From positions 25,612,768 to 25,676,767 of the forward strand of contig NC_071355.1 in assembly GCF_943734655.1 (NCBI RefSeq): a DNA stretch of 64,000 nucleotides. Direction: 5' to 3'. This stretch comes from Sabethes cyaneus (lineage: Eukaryota; Arthropoda; Insecta; Diptera; Culicidae). The position numbers were made by a program, and so were the translations under genes. This document shows, one piece after another, positions 56,070-64,000 of the stretch (its first letter is position 1; every line of letters starts with the position of its first letter). The notes below the pieces were generated by a model. That model did not search any database. It was not told the DNA's origin and saw only the letters and a list, made by a program, of their open reading frames with translations.

Positions 56070-56950
56070 AGCAGTGCAGAAGATTTTTTAAGATTTAATT
56101 ATGTTGACATTTAAAAGGTAGGAAATAATTCAAAACTTCACTACAATTATTTTAGGTATATTTTTTAACCTTAGTTGAAAATTTATAGGAGTAAAATATC
56201 ATCTCTTTCGAGACTTTCTTGATGATAACGTGACTTTTCGCAACTACTCCCCCGGAGTATCTTGCCGTTCATCGATACCTGTCTAAGTCCGGAGATAAGG
56301 AATTACGATTGGCATACAATCGGCAGTCTTCTTAACTCGCAACCACCACCAGTGCTTCAAGATATACCTAGCTAGCTAGATAGATACATATGCACAGGTA
56401 GGTATGTAGCTCAGCCAGTGTCGTCTACAATTTCAACCGCCACTTTGAAACGCAGCACGTGTGTCATCTCTATTTCTCGGTCTGTTAAATAACTCTTTAA
56501 TGCGCATAAGCTGGGTCAGTGCAACGCGACCTGTTATGCATCTACAGAAAATGTGTTTTATCTGCGGGATTATTTTTATCTTGTATGACTCGTGGAACAG
56601 TTTAGTCTAAACCTTAATTACAATTACGCGCTATATTAATGACTATTCATTTGATAAAGTGGATACCAATTTTTAGTAGTAAACTGTTTATTTTCGAACA
56701 AATTCATAAGTAGGGTTCGTTGTACATATGAAAATGATTCATATGAAATACACAATTTACTGCTTATTTCTGAAGAATGCACTGACTTTTCTAACGCTGC
56801 CCTTCATGAGGTTTTGCGCAACGTTCACTGAAGTTTTTCACAATGCTGCAGACTACGTTTTCTTGAAACGTTCAACGGAGTAGGCTTCTCTATTATCCTT
56901 CTTGGGATGCCTTTTGGCTTATAGGACAGTACCCTTCAACGGGTCGTAGT
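56070..56950. other. Non-coding interval
   Basis: Contains a CTAGCTAGCTAGATAGATAC simple stretch at ~56369; otherwise nothing recognised. Confidence 0.4.
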
Positions 56951-56959
56951 ACTGGGCAG

Positions 56960-57800
56960 TTTGGCAAGTTTTGGTTATTTGGTCTATCTACAAGAAAGGC
57001 GATAAGCTGGGTTGTGAAAAGCGATTACTATCCTGAATCACAAAGTGCTGTCCCGACTCATCTTCCATCGACTATCGCCAATAGCCATGGAGGGTCAGTC
57101 ACGGACCAAATCTTCACCCTGCCGTAGGTCCTCCAGAAGTACCGCGAATTCCGAATCCCCACGCATCACCTGTTCATCGATTTCAAAGCCGCATATGATA
57201 GTGTAAACCGACAAAATCTATGGAAAATTTTGGACGAAAACGGCTTTTCGGGTAAGCTTACTAGACTAGACTTATTATGACTACGATGGAAGGAATCCAG
57301 TGCTGCGTGAGAATCTCGGGTGGATTGTTGGACCCATTCGAATCTCGCAGGAGACTTCGACAAGCAGATGGTATTTCCTGCCTGCTATTCAACATTGCGC
57401 TTGAAGGTGTTATAAGACTAGCGGCGATCGAAATGCGGGGCAAGATTTTCAATAAATCCAGTCAATTTATCTGATTGCTGACGATGTGGATGCTGCCGGC
57501 AGAACGTTTGAGGCTGTGGAAGATCAGTACACCAGACTAAAACGCGAAGCAGAGAAGATTGGGTTGAAGATAAATACGTCTAAAACGAATACTGGTGGGC
57601 GGGACCGAGCGTGACAGGGCCCGCTTGGGCAGTACCGTGGTAATCGACGGCTCACTGGCAACAAAGGACAACAATACCAACCGTGGCGTATTATCAGCGC
57701 AAATCGGGCCTACTATGGACTCTACAAACACTTGCAGTCGAACAATCTGAGCCCCCGTACAAAGTTCCCACTGCACAAATTGCGATTAATACCGCAACAA
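56960..57800 (+). pseudogene. RTE-like LINE relic
   Basis: IYKKGDKLG (~56986), LPIAMEGQSRTKSS, FRIPTHHLFIDFKAAYDSVN (~57150-57205), LWKILDENGF, MEGIQCCVRISGGLLDPF, ADGISCLLFNIALEGVIRLA, RLKREAEKIGLKINTSKT (~57530) and RTKFPLHKLRLIP in broken frames. Closest by eye to the intact element. FADD is lost (IADDVDAAG). Confidence 0.75.
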
Positions 57801-57977
57801 AACCTTTATGAAATTCTAGTGAAATCAAGTTGCTATAGAATTGTTACTTGGCTTACATCAAGGCGAACACAAAGTAGTTGCCGGGGCCGAAGTTTTACTT
57901 TCCCACATCAAGGTTGGCCATTCCTGAGGTGGTAAGAAAAAAGGAGGACAAATTTAGCCAGTAGTTCTTGATATAGC

Positions 57978-58055
57978 ACCTAAGTAACAATGTGAGTTTT
58001 ATTGCATTCTTACTGCGGTTTGCATGACCAATTTTGGTCTTAAAACGCATCATAA
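57978..58055. repeat. Unoccupied relative of the Helitron target MITE
   Basis: TAAGTAACAATGTGAGTTTT, TGCATTCTTACTGCGG, CATGACCAATTTTGGTCTTA and CGCATCATAAG run without interruption, matching the two sides of the insertion at 30377-30429 and 31915-31945. Confidence 0.65.
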
Positions 58056-58279
58056 GAACTCGCTGGAACTTCATCCAATTGAGAAGTTTTGAGAGTTAAA
58101 AGAAGTCGGTCTCAGCATTGCCCAAAACCTTGTAAGTTACGACAAGGATGAGGTGTGGGAATACGGTAATGGAGAGGAGGTCGAATAAAGCAATGATGGG
58201 GGGCAACTGTTTCATCACATTTCATTCACATTTGTTCCAGTTAGCTGCAGATGATAATTAGATCAATGGAAGGGGGGTA

Positions 58280-61059
58280 GGGGAAGACGGGGTAAGACGG
58301 CCCCCCTAAGCAATTAAGTTGCTAGCTCAAAATGCGTACGAAAGTTCGCTTTTTCTTGTAACACACTTTAATAAGTATTTATTTACCTACCATAAAAAAT
58401 ATACAATTATTTGTTTTGTGTATTGAACCGTCAAAATATCACTCATTAATTTTTAGGTGGGGTAAAAAGGACCATCAAAGGGGTAAGACGGACCATGATG
58501 GAGTTAGACGAATCGTGTCAATTTTTATGCGTTTTTAGAGTTGCAAAAATAACTTTTAATAGTATTTACTCAACTGGAACAAGTTTTTTAAAGATTTTTC
58601 ATAAAATAGCATAAAATTAGCTTTTACAAAAGAAAAACTAATTTAGCTAATAGTTTTATTCGGTTTATTTAGATAACAAAGGTAAATGTTATTTAACTCT
58701 TATTTTCTCTTGTTTTTACGAATGAAATTATTTAAAAAAGAATATGCATACACTTCATAATAACAAAGAATATTAATAGAAGAATAATGAAAAATTATTT
58801 TACGAACATTCGTAATATTTCGCTTCATTCGACTCGAAACAAAAATCATGGAACCATTTTCCGCACTCGAAGCAGGACATCCATCCAGTCCTATCATTGG
58901 AATCTAAAAAAAACTTCGCCACATTTATCACATAGTGTGTCTTCTTCCATCGGTGATGTCTTCAAACCTTTAGATTTCCTTGGCCTGGGTTTGCGGGCTT
59001 TCTTAATATTTTGGATCTCTTTTGATGCTCTAGCTTTTTTCAAATCTGCCATGTATTCATCAGAAGTTATTTCAGTTGATTTCTCAGCCACACGCTTTCT
59101 CTTCGAGATACGAGGACCTTTCAGTTTAGGTAGCGGTTTGACGCAGGAAGGCGACACTTTAAACAACCCATCTAGTGAACTGCAATTATCGAACTGAGAT
59201 TCCAATAAATTCTTGTTGGCTTGCTTTGACGTCGAAGGCTGCGGGTCAGACGGCATAATCTCCGGCTCAGGGATAATTATTGGTTCGGGTGTACTCTTGG
59301 GCCCTAAGTCGACATCCTGATCGGTGATATGTGACGGTGCATATTCCTCGTCAAATTTTCGGATCAAATGGAACAATTCCAGTCTTATAAAATCCGCTTC
59401 TGGCAGTTTCTGTTGAAGCTACTTTGGTGAAAGCCTGACACAACAGTTCGGCAATGTCGTATTGCCCAACAGTGTGTCCAGGGTTGTTCCATATAAACTT
59501 CTCAACCGCATCAGCACAAAAAGTTAAGAATGGAGCCATAAATGCAACATCTAAAGGTTGCAGTTTATGGCTGCAATGTGGTGGCAGTACTACAACAGTC
59601 ACGTGGTTTGCCCGATCCTTTTCAGAGAACATCAAATTCTTCGTGTGCGAAGAATGCCCATCTATTATTAATAGCACAGGAGAGTCTTCCGACGGACGAG
59701 TATACTTCAAAAAATGGTCAAACCAAATATTGAAAAGCTCGACTGTCATGTAACCGCTGGGATTACATGAAAACTCTGTACCTACGGGGGCTCCTTCTCC
59801 TTTCTTCTGCGCTATCCTCGGAAAAATCAGGAATGGAGGAAGATGATGTCCGGCTGCTGACTCACAGCTGATACACAGAACCGCTGACTGTTTCATCTCT
59901 TTCCGCAGATGTTATTGATCCAACCTGGTTTTTTCCCTTCAGGGCCGCCATTCTCCTCTTCTTAGGTGATACCTTAAAGAAAATTTGAACGTGGGTCACT
60001 AAAACTTTTGATTGCAAGGGAAGCAATATTTACCGTACAGACAGCTGTTTTATCGGCATTGTATATTCTTGTCGGTTCAAACCGTGTATGTTGCATGATG
60101 GTTTTCAAAAGATCGAAATATTTTGTAACAGATGGTTTGCTGAAATCACGAGCTCTGGCAGCTGACGTGGCTTCGGGCTTCCGGAACGAAATCTTCGGAT
60201 TGCGCAGTAAAAATTTAACCAGTCCTGTCCCGCCATTCGCAAGGCCCTATTAAAAGGATGAGGTAAGTTGTTCCGCTCAACCAACTCAAATGCCAGTTCT
60301 TTGACGTCACGCATACTGAGTCCATAGAACCGCTCCTCCAGCTGCAGCAAATGCTGAACAAGTTCCTCTTCCTGAATAGCATTAAAAACCGGGAATTTGG
60401 ATCCAAGCCTCATGGTTGGCGTATCGCTACGTCCTTTTATCTGCCGTCGAAGGGTTGTCCTAGGAATTCCAAATGTGGTGGATGCTGTCCTGATGGATAT
60501 ACCTTTATTTATGGCTAATTTGGGTTGATTCATCTGAACCACCGTCCACTGCATTCGCGATGTTGTTCTAATATAATTTCGAGGCATCTGCACAAACAAA
60601 AACAAACATCGCACAGGAAAACCTTCAAGCGTTATTAGCACTACATTATGGCCCTTTTACCCCGTGAAAAATGACCCGTCTACCCCTACAATTTTCACCA
60701 TTTTGCATTTTTCACCCAAGCCGTGCTATTTTACATACCTTTTTCGACACACACAAAACAGGAATCGTTTCACAAACGTCAGCGATACGGACAAACGGCG
60801 AAATACTGCATTATTTTGCAAAAATCCCTTAAATTTGTTGCTGCTAAAATTAGATCACGCAAAGTCGCGACGAGCGAAAAATTTGTTTTGATTCTAATTT
60901 TGACGTTTCGTGTGGCCGAGCGGCATAGGGTGTTTCGAAAGTATTTAAATACGTTAACAAAGAAGGTACGGTAGCATAATTGCAAAATTTTTAAGGATTT
61001 CTATTCGAAATCGATGTGGTCCGTCTTACCCCGCCGGGCCTTCTTACCCCGTCTTACCC
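58280..61059 (-). mobile_element. pogo-type DNA transposon, autonomous architecture
   Basis: Termini GGGGAAGACGGGGTAAGACG (58280) and complement GGGTAAGACGGGGTAAGAAG (ending 61059), TA on both sides (58278-58279, 61060-61061). Inside, GGGGTAAGACGGACCAT-type motifs recur at ~58480 and, inverted, at ~60655-60690 and ~61018-61055. It encodes a transposase on the - strand. The 2.8-kb length and layout fit a complete element that has since suffered frame damage. Confidence 0.85.
58800..60605 (-). pseudogene. pogo-like transposase with C-terminal PHD-like zinc finger, frame-broken
   Basis: Likely start MPRNYIRTTS (~60588). A psq/CENP-B-type helix-turn-helix region follows (ASTTFGIPRTTLRRQIKG), then LMRDVKELAFEL-type second DNA-binding part. 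DDE_1 domain: first Asp in RIYNADKTAVCT (~60060), a short GT-AG intron (GTAAATATT...TTTAAG, ~60023-59972) rejoining at VSPKKRRMAALKGKNQVG, second Asp in LLIIDGHSSHTKN, third in KLQPLDVAFMAPF. The tail is acidic then basic (RKPRPRKSKG), ending in CDKCGE ... CFECGKWFHDFC, a Cys/His zinc-finger pattern. Frame changes at ~60235, ~59890, ~59355 and in a T run at ~58908 break it. Family role: cut-and-paste transposition at TA. Confidence 0.8.
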
Positions 61060-61069
61060 TACATCGTCG

Positions 61070-61582
61070 CCACGTGATTTGTTGTTATGGAACTCCGATC
61101 ACAATGGAATAACGTAAATGAGCGTTCAAATATCCGCACTGGCTAAATTATATCGTCATGCCACGTGTAAATGATGACATCGAAGTCGGACTGCCTTACT
61201 ACAATAAAAAAATCGTCGTTTTAAAATCCACGCACGTTTTGGTAATAATTTGATTGACACTTTTTGAACATGATTTGAGTAAGAGCAGCTTGTACGATTG
61301 ACGCCAGTGGAAGCAAGCAGCCGAAAGATAGAGATAGTAAAACATCTTCAGACTGTTCTTCCCAACCCACCTTCGTCCAGTTTTGACCGAAGAATTGGGA
61401 CGACAGTGATAAAACAAACGAAGAAGGTTGTTTCCCAATTGTATGTGTACTTTCATGAGTCGCGAAAGACTAAAACCAGTTGAATATTTACCGAAAGGTG
61501 CTCTCAACGCACGTGGAAAACTTTTTTCTTCACACCTACTGAAAGTTTTTGTTCTCGTTTTTCCTCCAGTGTTGCCTAATTA
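61070..61582. other. Non-coding interval between two TA-flanked elements
   Basis: No exon or element recognised. Confidence 0.4.
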
Positions 61583-61584
61583 TA

Positions 61585-62582
61585 CCGTGAAAGCACCAGT
61601 CGCCGCGCACTTAGTACGTTGGCTGGTACATAAATGCAAATATAAAAATATTTCTTTTACATTTTATTATGCAATATACATTTTCGGTTAGTGTTTTTAT
61701 TACGCTTTCAGACAAAAATATTAAAAACGTCGTTTTGTTGTCACTAACAAGCAAAACACGACTTCGAGTACATCAGGTACATGTACCAATCCCCGCGCAC
61801 ATAATTTTGCTCCGTTTCCATTGCAGTGCACCAATGGTTCAATCGCCGCGGACTTTTCGTACTCATTTATTTCAATAAACATTTTATATTATATTCAACT
61901 GCTAATATGTTGTTATAAATTTTACTGTCATAAACATGTTTTTCAATAGTTCTTTTCTATTATTTGTCTTTTAAAGCAAAATAATATATAATATACGAAA
62001 AATACTTCTATATGTACATCCAAATGCAAAACAATCCCTCCCTTTAGAAAAACTGTTGTACAATAGAATATTAGAACATTCTCCATAACCTTTTCCTGGT
62101 TCTATAAGTAGATGCTATCTTCCAAAGACCCAAGCGCGGCGATAGGATAAGGTAATATTTTAGCTGTACCAATGGCCGCACACTCGAAAATACCAGCAAA
62201 AATGCAATAACAATCAAAATGTGCAGCATTTCATATGAAGAAATGTTTAGTTCACTTCACGTTTCCGTTTTTGTGGAATATTTTTGCTACGCGTCCCAAA
62301 AAACTCTTAAATTCAACACTGCACTTTTTTAGTTTGTCAGCTAACAAATTTGCAAAGATGGCGTCTTGTAGGTGCTTGTAGTATCACCCGCTTGAATTTA
62401 TTTTTTCTTTGCTTCTTCAAGCGTCGCCTGGTTGTCTATTTTGCTTTAACATAAACAGAAAAAGTGTAACAACAGAACTGTATACATAAAATTATATGTT
62501 TTTATCTTAATTTTAAGTAATTAATGAAAATATGACCGGGTGCGCGGCCACTGGAACTGCGCGGCGACTGGTGCTTTCACGG
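61585..62582. mobile_element. TA-flanked element with CGCCGCGCAC iterons
   Basis: Termini ACCGTGAAAGCACCAGTCGC (61585) and its complement ending 62582, with TA on both sides (61583-61584, 62583-62584). Terminal-motif variants recur: CAATCCCCGCGCACATA (~61787), CAATCGCCGCGGAC (~61840), CCAATGGCCGCACACTCG (~62169), GTGCGCGGCCACTGG (~62540) and TGCGCGGCGACTGGTG (~62558). The first eight bases match those of the 23855-25049 element. No transposase ORF. Confidence 0.78.
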
Positions 62583-62599
62583 TACCACAACGCTATCAT

Positions 62600-63640
62600 T
62601 CTCTTCCTAAGATCCTAAATTATTGCCTAGTGGCACACCAGAATTATCGCCTTAACGGAACGACTCGTGTACTGTCAGTCATGTCTCTACATATAATAGC
62701 TTACAATGCAGCAGTGTTGAATACGCGAGTAGTATAGTATGGCAAAAACCAGCAAAAAAGCAAGTAATCTTCTTCAATAGGAACGTTTCAGAATTGTGGA
62801 AATTCAAATAAAAAACTAACAAAACGGACAAGTTCTAGGCGAACAGTTAAACAGGCCAGACTTTCGGATTATTTAAGCTAAAATAAAAAAGCAACCCAAT
62901 TTGTTCTTCAACTGCAGTCGACCGGTTTCATTACTAGTACGTTATAATGATGATATTTTGTTTGTTCAATTTTACGATTATGGTCAGTGGCCTACAAATC
63001 AGAGATGAGTGGTGTAGGATCGTTACTGAATAGTGTGTGTGTGTGTGTGTGTGATTCTATTTCCAACGTTTGTGTCTCTACAAATTTCACTTCGGGTTTG
63101 CGATTCAACTGCTGTTGGTTAACTACTTATTCTGCTTTATAGAATTCATTTATATATGCGTTTGGTTGTTCATTTTGTGTTGTTCGAGCTTCTAGGTATA
63201 ATGTAAACTACTCTGTATTGATATCAACCGGATGCATAAACTTTATTCTAAATTTTCATAGATCTTCTGGGATATTCCACATTAACACATTGCATTATAT
63301 CAACTATCTGTTGCAAGCTTTTTGCTCTGGATTTGTGAAGAGTGGTTTTGATATAATAGTATATGATAACAGGGTGTTTCCGTTTGTTTTAATTGAAATC
63401 CGTTCCTTAAGTATAGAGGCTTAATATCTTTTCAATGCAGATAATTATAAGTGTGTGTTTTAGGACGAATATTTACAAAACATTTTTTTTATTCTGCATA
63501 GATCGCACGAATCTGGTACCAGAAAATTTACATCTATTGAATCGGAAATGATGCTGCAGGATACGTGTCTGATAGACTAGTTTTTATTTTCTTTCAAATA
63601 AATTGTATGAAATCGGGTTCTTGTTGTATTTTCTGAATAT
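62600..63640. other. Non-coding interval with a GT microsatellite
   Basis: A (TG)n run of about 11 units at 63032-63053; the rest is AT-rich with no supported exon. Confidence 0.5.
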
Positions 63641-63766
63641 TTGCTTGATTTAGACACTATTACATCGAAAACTACCATTTTTGTAACTCTAACTTGTGTT
63701 GTTGTCAGACACAAACATATACGTAAAATGTTTCATCAAAACAGAAATCAACTTTTTTTTGCAGAT

Positions 63767-63862
63767 AACCGTATCAACAAACGTTTGCAAAAACTGGTGC
63801 GCAACTTGTACGCTAGGCGTACAGCGAGGCAACGTTATTACGGTCTAAAAATCGTCGAATAG
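63767..63862 (+). CDS. Possible terminal exon, unknown protein (weak)
   Basis: A polypyrimidine tract and acceptor (CTTTTTTTTGCAG) precede an open frame with RINKRLQKLVRNLYARRT then QRYYGLKIVE and TAG. A basic, helical-looking tail. No family recognised; it may be chance. If real it could be the 3' end of the + strand transcript begun at 22243. Confidence 0.15.
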   Translation, partial: NRINKRLQKLVRNLYARRTARQRYYGLKIVE

Positions 63863-64000
63863 TTTCCAACTTCGAAGGAATGTATTCAGGCAAATTTGAA
63901 CGAAATGTTCGAAGTTTTATAATAGTGTAACAACCGTTCTCCGTTAAGACAATTGTAACCAAGAATAACAGTAGCGCCTTCCCACCGAGAAGTGTTTTCT

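Overview
The window is animal nuclear DNA, most likely from a mosquito (Diptera: Culicidae, probably culicine). The evidence is GT-AG introns of a few dozen bases to about 11 kb, a host coding density of only about 6%, and a dense, layered transposon load: RTE-like and CR1-like LINEs, tRNA-derived SINEs, a relic of a DD37E-type Tc1/mariner transposase, pogo, Helitron and hAT-like MITEs. No species call can be made without a search.

Two host genes are supported and they converge tail to tail at about 14 kb. On the + strand, 12450-13927 holds the last three coding exons of an ADAMTS-family secreted protein (cysteine-rich end, spacer, two thrombospondin type-1 repeats, stop); its protease exons must lie left of the window. 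On the - strand, seven coding exons between 41317 and 14506 join in frame into one 976-residue type II membrane protein of glycoside hydrolase family 31, MYORG/KIAA1161-like. It has a long acidic/serine-rich cytosolic tail, one membrane anchor and a lumenal GH31 domain. Several GC-richer stretches with good splice donors (28185, 26387 and 55888 on the - strand; 22922 on the + strand) look like non-coding first exons, so the GH31 gene probably has alternative promoters.

Almost everything else is mobile DNA. 0-12 kb: a TA-flanked MITE pair, hAT-like MITEs with 8-bp duplications, RTE-like and CR1-like LINE relics, and a SINE in a LINE with its target duplication. 17-26 kb: LINE relics, a ~150-bp tandem repeat element, and nested iteron-rich elements. 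29-32 kb: three adjacent hairpin MITEs, and a Helitron-like insertion inside a palindromic MITE for which an unoccupied relative exists at 58 kb. 32-40 kb: an RTE copy, a 2.2-kb foldback element and a mariner relic. 44.35-47.66 kb: an RTE-like LINE with an unbroken ORF and a perfect 14-bp target duplication. 48.6-54.6 kb: two CR1-like LINEs back to back. 57-62.6 kb: an RTE relic, a pogo-type transposon with a frame-broken transposase and a C-terminal PHD-like zinc finger, and another iteron-bearing TA-flanked element.

The most unusual pattern is a shared architecture. Several unrelated-looking, TA-flanked elements (301-1225, 23855-25049, 58280-61059, 61585-62582) carry a short motif from their own terminal repeat again and again inside the element, facing inward from both ends. 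Two share the outer terminus ACCGTGAA.G.ACCA but carry different internal motifs.
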